NCBI GenBank assembly: GCA_951230915.1
Contig: OX579641.1
Location: 20,500,254 to 20,564,253, forward strand
Direction: 5' to 3'
DNA length: 64,000 nucleotides
Origin: Antitrichia curtipendula
Taxonomy: Eukaryota > Streptophyta > Bryopsida > Hypnales > Leucodontaceae
Shown: positions 10,669 to 22,545 of the stretch, in pieces
Numbering within the stretch: the stretch's first letter is position 1
Layout: each line of letters starts with the position of its first letter
The notes under the pieces: generated by a model
What the model saw: the letters and a program-made list of their open reading frames with translations, nothing else
Database searches by the model: none
What the model was told of the DNA's origin: nothing
Translations under genes and position numbers: made by a program

Positions 10669-13600
10669 CTATTTTGTCAACCAGGGAAATACGTCCGGTG
10701 AGGTTGGTAGACGAGCTGTCAAAACCTCAACTCCTGCGTCCGTCACCTTCAGAACAAAATGCCAATCTCAGCACATGAATACCATTACAATTAAGATGTT
10801 ACCAATTCAATAGGATTGATCACAAGCACTCAACAGTCCACAGGTTGCATGGGAGGTTTGTAAAATACCAGAAGGGTATGCTCAAATTGGGCACTGCGCT
10901 TGCCATCTGCAGTAACCGCAGTCCATCCATCTGGCCACATCCTATCTTTCCAGATGCCTGATTACATTTCTAAAGTCAGTGGATATAACTTCATGTAACG
11001 TAGCATTGAATTAAGCAATCAAATTCAGTAAGAGACTGCAGAGGTGCCAGAACAGACCTCCATTAATCATGGGTTCGATAGTGAAGACTTGCCCTGCTTT
11101 CATCACCCCGACTGCTTTGTTCCCTGTTAGATTATGGTCAAGGAGCGACTTGAAAGGTATCTAAAATGAAAAATTCATTTATAGGACTTCGCTCCCTTTC
11201 TAAACTTGCATATACAGAGAAATCGAAATGTTACATATAAGTATGCAAGCATGTAATTGTGAAGAGAGCACACATGGAAATAGCGGCACATAACGTGATG
11301 AGAAATCGCATTCTACACATCAAGAGGATACGGGCATAATGTGGAATATTGGGCGCACAGTGGAAAAGCTCCCCTATCCCATGACCGCAGTAAGACTTCA
11401 CCTACACCCCAAATAACATGGTTACTAGTTTTCAAAGCCAGGTTCTTTCATCCTAAGAGATGCTCATCACTCTTTGATCGACTTCTACATGCTCTAATCA
11501 CCTTTCAAAACACAGAATAAGAATTCAAAACTAGTGTAGGAAAGTCTACTGGTTGTCAAAAGGTACACCTTCTAAACAAAGAAAAGTTTGAGGAGGTTGT
11601 GTAAGTACCACTGAGAGACCATTCAAAGACGCATGTCTACTAATAACCTCACCAACCTCCCGATAACGTACTCCTGGTTTCACTGCACACACAAGGGGGC
11701 GTCAATCCAGGAAAAAGTCTCACCAGGCAACAAAAAAATTTACTCGTGAATCGCTTATCAAATAGAGCACTTATGAAGGTGAAACAGATTAAGCTTTAAA
11801 ATGAATTTCGAAAACATACAAAGATTGTAAGCAGGTCTAGATGTAAACCTATAGCGATTGCTTTCTCAAGGCATTCATAAGTACTCCGCACAAGATCCTC
11901 GGATGCCTTATCTACTTTCCCGACCAGGAAAGTTTCGTTCAAATCACCTGTTGATCCACCAAGCCCCCTCAATTTCAGCTACTGAACTGTATGTGGCTGT
12001 AGGGAATAGGAAAAATACGAAATATGGTCTACGCTTTGAAAAAGAGGTGAAAATGTAGATTGAATTTCAGGTCAAGCGAACACAAAGAAACGAACACCAA
12101 AAAGTGTAACCAATCAGCAACATCTGCTGAACACATGAAGACCCAAAACACCGGTCAGAAACTTTACCATGACAGCCATTCAAATAGACGGAAATGTCTA
12201 CGTTGACAATATCACCCACTTCTAACGACCTGCAAGAATTTAGCTGTGTCACTTGTGATTCAACACTTGCCACCAACAGTATATACAAACTTCAGTCATT
12301 CGTTTTCATGGTTTCACATATTAAATCAGAAAGGCAGAAGACTGAAACCGCCACAAATGATGCTTTAAGCGTAATGAATAACGGTAGACAACGTAAGATC
12401 AACAGCATATAAATATATAAACCATGAGGCGAAACCAAAGTGCTCAGAGTTATAGTTCACCTTGCATCAGGTATGCCGTGGCAGATTACTTCATTGACTG
12501 ACCTGTCATCCAAACCATCCAATAATATTCAGTTGTATTGTCTTGATAATAAGTTGCAAAACGCATACATGTGTTCCTGCACGCAGGGATGCAAGAATGC
12601 CATGTCTAAGAAAAGAAGAGGAGGGTTGATCTCTCACGTGCAACAAGATTTGGGGAAAGAGTGATAGTTCAAGGGTGAAGGGTAGCCACCTGCAATTGGA
12701 GATAGCCATGTCAGTGACCTCATTAATCCGACACCTCTTTCCAATATTCTACACGACATACGACAGAATACATCTGCTGATGGTTTAGAAAGACAGGATG
12801 TTGGTTTCAGGGTACACGAGTCAGAAATATAGGGCACGACTATGCAAAATGTAAAGAATTTTAGAGCTGCAAGATCAAAATCAACAATGAAGAGAAAGAT
12901 GATTTATACCAGCAGCAACAGTAGCCTCATGCACGATCCTGTCTATCTCATCAGTTGTCACTCCTGGCTTAACAGACCGTGCTGCTATATCGAGTAGCTC
13001 CCTCCCAACCTGAAAATAATTCAAAAGTTACTCTAATAGTAAGTTTGTTTCGCAATTTCCATTAACAATCTGGAGGAAAAAGAATTCTCAGCTTACTGCA
13101 TTTGAATGGTCAAAGTAAGATAGACTCGATACGAAACAAAATAAATCCAAATGCATAACGAGTTCGATGTAGACTACCACACGATCAAAATGTGATCAAA
13201 CTAGGTCCTCATCACAAGGTCAAGACTTTCACTCTGAAAGGCAACTAAAAGCTGCCGAAATCCAATCGCCGTACACACTTTGCAGAGGAATCGGTTTTAC
13301 CACAGCGTAAAATCACAAAAAAATATATTCCACAAGACAAGAACCACAGATTACAGCAAGGTACAATCCACGATAAACAGTTGAGAAATAAGGGAAAATG
13401 AAAAATAGGACAATAAAACCGAGCAACGTCGCCAAAATAGCAGGAACCACGTCCTGAGAACATCACGTACCCTACATGTTTCTCGCAAATTGGCTATTTG
13501 TGCTGCAGACTTGATCTGCGACAAATAAAACATCAGTAGTCAGCCATGTATCAAATATTGAAAAAATTGCTCGGTCATTATCCATTCTATTCCTCGTCAA

Positions 13601-15868
13601 CACAGCTTCTTCCTGATAGAAAATCTGCAAGAGTACGGAAGAAACAAAGGGGAGAGGAAGGAGGCAAATTACACTCGTGCACTTCTTTCGCAGAAGCTTA
13701 AAAGTGTGAAAAGCGAAGCAGAATACCTCTGGATACTTACCTCGACGCTGTTCTGCCATTCGCTACTCATCTCCTGGCTCGGTTTACCCTGCTCAATCAT
13801 ACACCAAGAAATAATGAGACTTCCTAGTTACTAACATAACTGAAGATCCAGCACCGGACATTACTAACAAACCAAAGGTGAGATGCGACTTCTGGAGTTT
13901 AGATTCACATGCAAATGCGAAGTCTTCAACACAGCAACTATAATCCAATGAAAGAAAGAAGTCTCAGATAGGAGAGTGGAAGAGTTTGGCAGTAACAAGC
14001 GTGGAAAAGTAGACGCTCTCAAAAACACAAAGATTTCAAACAGAAGAACAAACGACACACTCGATCACTGCCACGTAAACCGGCTAATATAGACACTAAG
14101 TAAAGGAGACTACTTTCCTAAAAAGAAAAATTGTCGAATTAGAGTGGAATAGGAAAAAGGACAACCGTGGAAGCCCACTCAGGACGAGAAATGTGGTCGG
14201 GGACAAGTCGGCGAGGTGATATAGGATATGCTTTCAATGGTCTGTACATTGATAAAGCAAAAAAATTAATAAACAGCCACTAGGTATTTGTTGTAGACGG
14301 TGCTATTTCACTATCCAGTAATACCTGGCCTCGAAACAATTTGAACAAAAGAAGTTTGCGATCAGAAGAATTGAAGTGGCAGTGCTAGACTTACCCTGTC
14401 CAATCAAAAAAGGGCATTTTCATGCTTCGACTTTGACCCTTACGTAGACAATACATCCATCCTTGAGCCAAGGCCGCAGCATGTGGATCCTGAATGCCGT
14501 GTGAATCACCCGCCTCTTGTCGATTCAAGGCACTGTGGACAGCCTTGTGGGAACTCCAAAATTCCTTAAAGCATTCCTGCGAACTGCCGAAACGTCCTTG
14601 TCATAGGAGAGCATCTAAAGTCCCAGAGCATCGCATGCCTTCAGTCCAAGATCCGTCAACACAATAGAAGGAAGAGGATACTAGACCCGTTACCGACCTG
14701 TATTGCGCACAACATACGGTAGTGGATACTAAACCATTCCCGACACTTGTTGCTTAAAGCAACTCATCTATTCAATCAAGTGGTTGGACTTTTATCAAGT
14801 GGTGCAAGCATGACAGGTCCAATGCTCGTGGTCACAGATCTCCGAATGGAAATGGGGTTGCCTACTGTCACTTACAGAGGCATACAACCCCAACTTTGAA
14901 ATTTTCTAGGAAATTTTTTCAGATATAGTGATGAAAACATGATCTCAACAGAAGTAATTCTTGTACCGAGAATGATCTCTCCTCGGCTCTACAGTGATCT
15001 CCCAAAAAACCCGCTCCTACACATGTTAAAATGCTTCAAGCGACGCAAAGAATATCGTCTTTGAGAATCTACACTCGCTTTTATAAAATAAAATGCACGC
15101 GTCCTGAACCCTCAAAAGTCAAGATAGTTTGGTGGCAGTATTCGACTGAAACTGTACCAAAAAGACGCGTTCGCTCGCGGCAGCTTCAGCTCCAGACATT
15201 TCGGGCACCTGCAAAAAGCATAGGATTGCAATCAGCAAACACCTCAAGGCAATCACACTAAAAAATCGATCCGAGGCTGTCGGTAAAATCTCCAGGCATG
15301 ACAGAGAGTGTATTCCACAACTTCATGTTGAAATTAATTAGATCAGTGTTCCAACATACTCGAGTCTAAAAGACTAAAGCATCTATACAGAGCCGCCGTA
15401 CCGACGAGGAAATAGCACTAGGATATCCCCCAGAGAAAAAGAGGATAAATTTGAAAATTGAAAAAGACTAAGAGATTCCATGACGAGATGATCAAACGTG
15501 CCAATGCTCTGCCCTCGCGACCAAAAAGAACGAAAGATTCACGAACACCACGAATTTTCCGACACACTTAAAAAACCAGCACACTAACAACCCCGTCCGC
15601 GGCTGTCGAAACGTATCATGAGTAATTACAGTGCGTGCGTTCAATGGAATTACACCATTCTCAAGATCAAAACATTCAAAAGCCTAGAGAGAGAGTCCAC
15701 AACGTGATAATCAAATAGGCAAAAGCTCTGCCCTCGCGATCAAAGAAAACTGAAGAGATTCAATCAGGAATTCGCTCAGTAGGACAGCATCACTTACTGT
15801 AGCCGAGCAGCCTTGCTGCACCTGACGCACGCAACAGCCTCCGAATCCAATTCGCCATGGCCATTCAT
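10669..15868 (-). CDS. MAP1A: Methionine aminopeptidase 1A, left-arm copy
   Basis: Cytosolic enzyme that removes the initiator methionine from nascent proteins, acting at the ribosome. Sixteen exons (minus strand, in gene order): 15798-15868, 15158-15208, 14395-14583, 14166-14241, 13741-13788, 13471-13515, 12910-13009, 12638-12689, 12461-12502, 12168-12229, 11849-11947, 11609-11682, 11332-11401, 11058-11123, 10869-10957, 10669-10746, together 1212 nt or 403 residues plus stop, the normal length for the plant enzyme. The N-terminal zinc-binding region (Cys14, 17, 25, 28, 41, 45, His53, 57) and the metal ligands Asp236, Asp247, His310, Glu343, Glu374 with active-site His219 are all present. The exon 4 donor (GTTGTC) is weak; other junctions are canonical. 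The product equals that of the right-arm copy in every exon compared. The two copies are head to head, 9.2 kb between start codons. Confidence 0.93.
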
Positions 15869-16336
15869 TTTGCAACTCGACGGAGTCTGCAACCTCGAGG
15901 TTGATTGGCCAAAGCACCAAGGCTCTTCCCGTTTTTTCACAGCAACACTCCCGGAGAGCCTCAAACCCTAACCCTAAGTTATTGTATTGTAGTCTTAATC
16001 CACCGTGGATGGATTTGTTGCGCTGACTTTTCAGCTTTCCAGGGAAGCAGGTTCATTGATTAAGGTGTGACCAACCAGCAGTCGAGCACCCCATCAGCAG
16101 TCAATAGGGTAGGGTGGTAGAAATGCAGCAGAGGTTGGGACTAATTTTCAAACATGAGTTTTTGACTTTCTACCATCAACTCCTCCATACTTTTCATGAC
16201 ACATCAGCTGAGTTTGGAGTGCCAAAGTGAACAAGAAGTAGTCTCTTAAATGAGCGGTTTTGGAAGAGTCTAGACATTGGCTATGACGTCCGGCGCACTT
16301 TTTGCCTTAAAAAATTCATTAGAATTTCAGTGCAAT
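15869..16336 (-). promoter_or_regulatory. Upstream region of left MAP1A with telo-box
   Basis: About 470 bp upstream of the start codon belongs to the duplicated arm. An interstitial telomere-like motif (AAACCCTAACCCTAA) at 15963-15977 lies about 95 bp upstream of the ATG; such telo-boxes are known in promoters of plant translation-related genes. The ATG was chosen because it opens the reading frame of the zinc region ([17 protein letters not shown]). Confidence 0.5.
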
Positions 16337-16412
16337 GTTGCAACTAATGATGCATCGTAACAATGTAGTAAATTATGCAGTAATGCATCGTAATGTTGCG
16401 ATAACTATTAAA

Positions 16413-16475
16413 TTAACCTACGAACCCATGAAACAACAGTAACCACATGATAACTGTTGACAATTCGTAGGTTAA
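16413..16475. mobile_element. 63-bp TTAA-bounded inverted repeat
   Basis: TTAACCTACGAA at 16413-16424 is exactly inverted as TTCGTAGGTTAA at 16464-16475. If TTAA is a target duplication, the element is 55 bp. It sits between the inner palindrome junction and the first readable gypsy codons. It could be a minimal MITE relic or a chance hairpin. Confidence 0.45.
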
Positions 16476-18930
16476 AAACTTTGTGATGCACTTGAGAGAA
16501 GTTTTTACTAGACTCAGTCTTCACGGGTTAAAACTACATTCGAACAAATGTAAGTTTTATTATGACCATGTGGAGTACTTGGGCCACATGGTATATCCGA
16601 GTGGATTGGTTGTGGTGGCTAGTAAAGTGGGGGTGATGATTTTGATTCCAAGGCCGAAGAATGTGAGTAGATTGCGGGGATTTTTGGATTTTTGCAATTA
16701 CTATTGAAAATTTGTGAGAACATTTAGCGTCATCGCAAAGTCATTAATCATGTTGACAAGGAATTATCAACCTTGGATGTGAGAAGATGAACAAGAGGTT
16801 GCTTTCAAGCAATTGAAGGAGCGTTTATCAAAGGCACCAATATTGAAGAGGCCAATTTTGGGTAGAACATATCAATTGCACACGGATTGGAGCTCACTGG
16901 GGATTGGCGCAATGTTGACTCAGATGGACAATGATGGCAAGGAGTTTGTGATAGCTTACGCCAGTTGCTCTAATAACAACGCGGAGGCACAATATAGCTC
17001 GTATGAAAGAGAGTTTTTAGCAGTGATTTGGGCAATTGCTCATTTTTGTGGTTATTTATATGACAACAAATTTCTATTGGTTATAGACCATCAACCGTTG
17101 AAGTGGCTGATGAAGTCAGACATGCTGATAGGCAAGCTTGCATGATGGACTCTAATGTTAATGGAATATCACTTTAAAGTTGTGCACCTTGCCAGTTTGG
17201 TGAACATGGATGCCAACGGTTTAAATCGCAATCCAAGTCTTAGCCAAGTGGACTCTATAGGGGCCTGAAGGCATGTCGAGGAAGGAGAAGATTCGTTACT
17301 AGGTTGGCATTTTGCTGCCTATTTGAATTTATTGGCAATGATTGGAGGCAGTATCGAGGAAGCCATCGTGGCCACGATGGATGCAGATGGTGGTAAAAAG
17401 TCTGGAGGCGTCAATGATATTTTTGATGACATGAAGGTGATGAAATACTTGAAGCATGGCAAATTGGCGGTCAACATGTCAACAAAGGAGAAAGACCGGA
17501 TTCTACAACGAGCAAAGTGGTTTGTGTGGGAGGGGGCTCATTTGCTTCAAGTTTGTCTAGATTGCAACAAGAAAGTGGTACCGACGCCTTATGAAAGGGT
17601 TAAGTTGATAATACATGCACACGAGGACTTGGGGCACTTTGGAGTGTGAAGAACTTATAGTTTGCTGCAGATTTGCTATTAGTGGCGAGGTATGCAAATG
17701 CAAGTTCAACAATTGGTAGCTAGATGCATAGTGTGTGATAGAGTGCGGGCATCATTTAATGCCTCGAAACCTCAGTTACAACTGTTGCCAATCATGGGAT
17801 TGGGCTATAGATGGAGTTTGGACTTTGCAGGACCATTGCCAATGACCTTGCAACATAACAAGTATGTGTTGGTGATGATTGAACATTTTTCTAAATGGAT
17901 TGAATTGGTGGCATTGCCTTACAAATTTAGTGAAGGGGTTGATTATTCATTTTTGGATCGTCTTCTGAGTCGCTTTGGAGTTCTAGCGGAGGTGTTGACT
18001 GACCAATGATCTAGCCAAGGATGCAAATTTCTTGGAGTATTTCAAGCCTTATATGAACAAACAATGACTGATCACTGCACTACTTCGAGAAATCATCCCG
18101 AAGTAGATAGATTAGCGGAGCACATGGTGCAAACCATCAAGAGGGGACTTCAGAAGTACAGCTTGAAAAAGGGGCATTATGGAGATTGGAACCTTCAACT
18201 TCCGTAGATAGCAATGGGCTATCGATTTAGTAAGCAAGCTTTTTTCGCTTCTTTTTCACCCTATTATTTATTATTTGGACGTCACATGATTTTACCAATG
18301 GCAATCAAACAAGATGCAAACAAGATGTTGGATCATATGGATGATCCAGATACGTGGGCTCACGTATGCAAGCAATGTGTGGAAGTATACAATAGAGTGA
18401 TGCCAATGGCTTTAGAAAACCCTTCTATTGCGGAACATAGAGACACAAGCTACGTTATGCCACAATACAAGGAGGGGGCTACAGGCCTCAAGTACAACGT
18501 TTTCTGCCTGGTGACTATGTCTGTTTGCAACAAACAGCGCCAACCACCCTCGACGTGACGGCAAGGCGTATTATACTACGAGTGCGTCAGATGCTCAAGC
18601 TGGGAGTGTTGCTCTTAGAAGGTCGCGATGACAAGATCTAGAAAGATCACACACGCAATTGTACGTCGTGTCATTTGCCACACATTGATGGACATATTGA
18701 TTCCAACAGATCACGGATTTTGGTTGGGCTGAAATGCGTGTTGTGTGGAAGTGCCAAGAGCGTTGCCACTATGGTGTTGTGTGATGTTTGTTCAACTGGG
18801 TGGCATATAGATTATTTAACTCCGCCATTGCAAGAAATTCCAGCGGACCGGTGAGTTTGTCCCACGTGTGTGCCGGGGCATGGACAAACATCTTTACCTG
18901 TGTAGGATTTTCCTCTAGGTTCTTCGGAGA
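16476..18930 (+). pseudogene. Ty3/gypsy retrotransposon pol remnant with C-terminal PHD finger
   Basis: Decayed and truncated at its 5' side. In frame 1 one reads the end of reverse transcriptase (16483-16740, with HVEYLGHMV and SRLRGFLDFCNYY), RNase H (about 16813-17220, with TDWSS, YEREFLAVIWA, DHQPLKWL), the integrase zinc region (HEDLGH ... CIVCD, 17620-17740) and the integrase core with Asp (WSLDFAGPL), second Asp (LTDQ) and Glu (HPEVDRLAEH). Several in-frame stops, many at CGA- or TGG-type codons, indicate decay by C-to-T change. A frameshift near 18450 moves the reading to frame 3, continuing through PGDYVCLQQ and ILRVRQMLKLGVLLLEGRDD to a PHD-type zinc finger (18735-18869: CVLC, LCDVC, GWH, LTPPLQEIP, VCPTC). 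No LTR was recognised. Not functional. Confidence 0.85.
18735..18869 (+). other. PHD finger encoded by the gypsy remnant
   Basis: Pattern Cys-x2-Cys, then Cys-x2-Cys, then Gly-Trp-His, then LTPPL, then Cys-x2-Cys, as in histone-tail-reading PHD fingers. Two lesions: the Cys after His (H-x2-C) reads Tyr, and the Trp before the last pair is a TGA stop. It lies C-terminal to integrase, where chromoviruses carry a chromodomain. Confidence 0.75.
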
Positions 18931-19409
18931 AGACCACTGAGTTTGCCAGTGTGAAAGGGGCTTCAACACCAACAAAGGGGGCGAGTAAAGGAGTGGTTGT
19001 AAAATCACTTGCTACACTTGGTGTACTCGTGTATTATGAGTGTTTATTTTCTTTGCTTTACTATGGATGTTGTTGGTGTTTTGATGCTTGTAATGATAGG
19101 ATGTTTTTCACATTTCTTTCATTACTTGCAAGATTTGCCGTGATTGTGATACACACCACAATCACGTGGCGTTTTCCCTGTGACCACGGTATCCACCGTT
19201 GGTCAGGAGCTATTGAGCCTTGGTGTGGTTATAATTGTTAGCCAATTACATGGTTCATTGTTGATATATGGCATGCTATCTCTCATGTTGGCACAATGTG
19301 TTTGTGCACAACAACTTATTCAATGGTTGAAATTAGTAGATGGAGCTTTTTAGTGGGATAAGAACTTTGCGTGATTTGGAGTTTTTTAGTGGGATAGAGA
19401 GAGTGTACC
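18931..19409. other. Spacer DNA 3' of the gypsy remnant
   Basis: No gene seen. Contains a short direct repeat, GGAGCTTTTTAGTGGGATA near 19343 and GGAGTTTTTTAGTGGGATA near 19379. This may include a degraded LTR but I cannot delimit one. Confidence 0.35.
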
Positions 19410-21210
19410 TTAACCCTAAAGTCCCATTTGTCCCTTTGGAGACAAAATGAATTTTGGACAGGCTCATATGGTCTCAATATTTGTTGTTATATTCTGAATT
19501 TTTTTTTGCAAAGATAGAAAAGCTCATTAGCTTTCCGAAATTATAATTTTTATTTCAATCAAAGCCCGGGAGCAAAAGTTATGGCACAAAAAGCCCTATT
19601 TTTAGATCGGCGGGCAGAAAAAAAACTTCAAGTAAATTAAAAAAAAAAATTTTGTATATAGATTATATTTTTATGTACATGGGAAGATTTGATTTACTCC
19701 ATTTGGATTTGTTATGTGAGTTATTGACAATCTTGTTTTTTGGAAACTCAGAGCATCTTTTCAAAGAAATAACTCATAGGATTCATTTCTAACCTCAATT
19801 TTCACAATTTTTCAAAAAAATAAAATTCACAAGGTTAAAAATTCTTGCTAGAACAACCTCACTGCTGAAATTAGTGTATTTCAATTCCATCTTAGAGCCA
19901 TTAACAATTTAGATTTCCCTTCCATCTTCCACCTACTTCTACTTAATACTTTTTAAATAAGTGAAAACTAAGTGTAATTTTTTTGAATTTCTTTTTGATA
20001 CTTTCAATTCAAATTTTTATCATATAAAACTAGAGATTCAAAATGGATCCCTAGAGCAAAAATTATAAGTTATGAAGGTTCAAAGCCAAAAAAATGTAGT
20101 TGAGCTAAGTGAATTTTTATTTATTCTTTCACTTTAACCCCTAAAGGACCAAGGCCATTTTTCTGCCAAAAAACACTCAAAACTGCCATTTTTATAGCAA
20201 AGGGTAAAAAAAATTGAAAATTGTTTTCTTTTCACATCTAACCGTAGGATCTTATACCTTACTAGTATGAAAATGTATGGAAAAAATTTCAGAATTTTTG
20301 ACCGCACAGATTGCAAGATATCTGCGTTTAAAGTGAAAAAAACAAGTTTTTCAGCACATTGCGGGACTAGATTTGATGACTTTGAACATTTTTAACTTAA
20401 ATATTTTGCACTACAGAGTTTTGAGCGTTTAATCTTTATAGTGGAGAATTGAGTTGAAAGTCTAGGAAAAAAAAGAAAATTCAAAAAAACTTAATTTTCA
20501 TTATTAAAAAAATTGTTAAGTAGAAGTAGGTACAAGATAGAAAGAAAATCTAAAATATTAATATCTTTTATATGGAATTAAAAAGCACTAATCCCAATGG
20601 TGAGATTGTTCTTGCAAAAAAACTAAACCTTGTGGAACTTTTTTTTTTGAAAAATTATAAAAATTACATTCACAAATGAATCCTACAAGTTATTTTTTCA
20701 GGAAAATGCTCTAAGTGCCCGAAAAACAAGCTTGTCCATAACTTTCTCATAAAAAATCCAAATGAAATGAATCAAAGCTTTTCAGATAGACAAAAATATA
20801 ATCTATAAGAAAAAAAAATTAGAAAAAAAAAAAAAAAAAAATTGCAAATTTTTTTTGCTGCCCCTCGAACACTGTTTTGAGCTTATTTGGGCATAACTTT
20901 TTTTCCCGGGCAGCGATTGTGAAAAAAATTATATTCCCATAAAGCTAATCAGATTTTCTACCTCCAACAAAAGTTTCAAAAAATCAGGAGAAAATTTCAG
21001 CTCGTAGGTACCTGCCCGAAAACCCATTTGTCCCCCGAACAGACAACGGGCCTTTAGGGGTTAAACACAAATATCTTGCAATCTACATGGTCAAAGTTTG
21101 TGAAATTTCTTCCACATATTCTTATACTAGTCTACTATAAGATCCTATGGTTAGATCACTAGAAGAAAATGAGTGGTTTTGTAACTACAAAGAACAATTG
21201 TTTTGGGGAT
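19410..21210 (-). mobile_element. TTAA family A element (outer, interrupted by a nested copy)
   Basis: Begins with TTAA at 19410-19413 and terminus CCCTAAAGTCCC, equivalent to the right end of other copies, so it lies in reverse. It continues as family A sequence to 20133, is interrupted by another copy (20138-21060), and resumes at 21065 with the family phrase AAATATCTTGCAATCTA and GATCCTATGGTTAG. Its far end fades near 21210 before the next element. Confidence 0.65.
20134..21064 (+). mobile_element. TTAA family A element, nested copy
   Basis: TTAA at 20134-20137 and 21061-21064 enclose 923 bp with termini CCCCTAAAGGACC and GGCCTTTAGGGG. The flanks join as TTCACTTTAAACACAAATAT, family A interior sequence, so this copy jumped into a TTAA inside an older copy of its own family. 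No open frame shared between copies, so non-autonomous. Confidence 0.88.
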
Positions 21211-21271
21211 TGCATTAGATATTTGCGAGTGGTGAAAATTTAGAGGCCCCTAGTCGTTGTGGACAAGTTTT

Positions 21272-22252
21272 TTAACCCCTCACCGCCCAAGGGGCCCAAA
21301 AGTGGCCTCACACAATCTAGCAGTCGACTTCAAAGTGCTGTAACTTTTGCATCCGGTGTCCAAATTTAATAAAACTTATTGGAAAAGTTGCGCATACTAG
21401 ACTAGTTTTTGTGGTAAAAATTTCAGATCTATCTAAGATGTATTGGATTTTTAGAAGCCATTCGAAGTTCGCAGATTCAATTTCAGTTCACCACACTGCA
21501 TTGAGATGGCTGCAACTTCGGGGGCTTGTATCTTTTCATCAAATGTTATTTTTCAATAAAAAAATTTGGGTTTTTGTTCCCCATAAAGTCTACTTAATGT
21601 GGGAAAATTTTCATGTCAATCCAAGTTGTTTCGAATGCTTGGGAGCAATTCGAAGTTCAAAATATAGACATTTCTGCATTATAGTGAACTTCGGCGGCTT
21701 ATAACTTCTTCAAACAAGGTTCGATTTCAATAATTTTTATTGGAAAAGTTGCGCATACTAGTCTAGTTCTTGTAGTAAAAATTTCATACCAATCCAAGAA
21801 GTCATGATTGACTGAGAGGCATTTTAGTAGAGGTAGGTTCAGCAATAGATGTGATTTTTTGCTACTTTTTTCACTGTTTTTTGACATTTCAAAACAATTT
21901 TGCAAACGCAATGAGTCAATTGAATGATTTTTTTTCCCACCAAAGTGTTTTTCTTTGGGTTTTGAATCACTTTTTAGTTCAAAGTTTTTTCATTTGAGTA
22001 GGTTTAGAAATCGAATTTCACCTCGAATTGTGTTTTGAGGACAATTTCAGCATCTTTTTTCAACACTAAAACATTATAATCTTTCAATCTATACGGTCAA
22101 ATGACCTCAAATTTGATTCACACCATCTACAACATGCACACTACAATATTGTACGGTTGAGATTTTCATACCTTACTCACATTTAGACTTATAACACTTG
22201 AAAAGGAAAGTTGTTTTTTGACATGGTTAGGCCTTGGGCGGTGAGGGGTTAA
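21272..22252 (+). mobile_element. TTAA element, subfamily with 17-bp perfect termini
   Basis: TTAA at 21272-21275 and 22249-22252 enclose 973 bp with perfect inverted ends CCCCTCACCGCCCAAGG. The inside holds about three diverged tandem modules of roughly 175 bp; for example GGAAAAGTTGCGCATACTAG occurs at about 21380 and about 21740. Non-coding. Confidence 0.88.
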
Positions 22253-22339
22253 TCGTATCGTAGTTGCAAGGCAAAACAGGATTGTTTCTCATTCAATGGC
22301 GTACTTGGAACTTCATCGATGCACTTCATGAGGTGGTCA

Positions 22340-22545
22340 CTTATGTCATATTTGCTGCCATGTGAGGTCAGCCACTCAATTGGTGAATTGTACAACTTAT
22401 TGGCAACTCATTTGCAACTAATGTATGATATCTATGACTCATTTGTGACTTCATTGCGACTAATCTGTGAGTCATTTGCCATTCATTTGTGACTTGTTTG
22501 CGACTTGTCAGTGATTTCATTGCAACTTGCTTGTAACTTGTAAAT
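22340..22545. repeat. Degenerate short-period repeat (TTTGTGACTT-like)
   Basis: A run of variants of ATTTGTGACTT / ATTGCGACT / TTGCAACTTG spaced 10-15 bp apart. Just beyond, at 22670-22760, variants of GTGCCTATGTTATA recur in both orientations. Confidence 0.55.

Larger units (their letters stand above)
9861..16336. repeat. Left arm of a large inverted repeat (palindrome)
   Basis: Position x here pairs with 40911 minus x on the other strand, without indels from 9861 to 16249; thirteen unrelated open frames translate identically in both arms with exactly mirrored coordinates. From 16250 to 16336 the partner is 39992 minus x because the right arm carries a 919-bp insertion. In the stretches I compared base by base I saw one substitution (16309). 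Inner junction lies after TGCAAT at 16331-16336. Contains a complete MAP1A gene. Confidence 0.95.
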
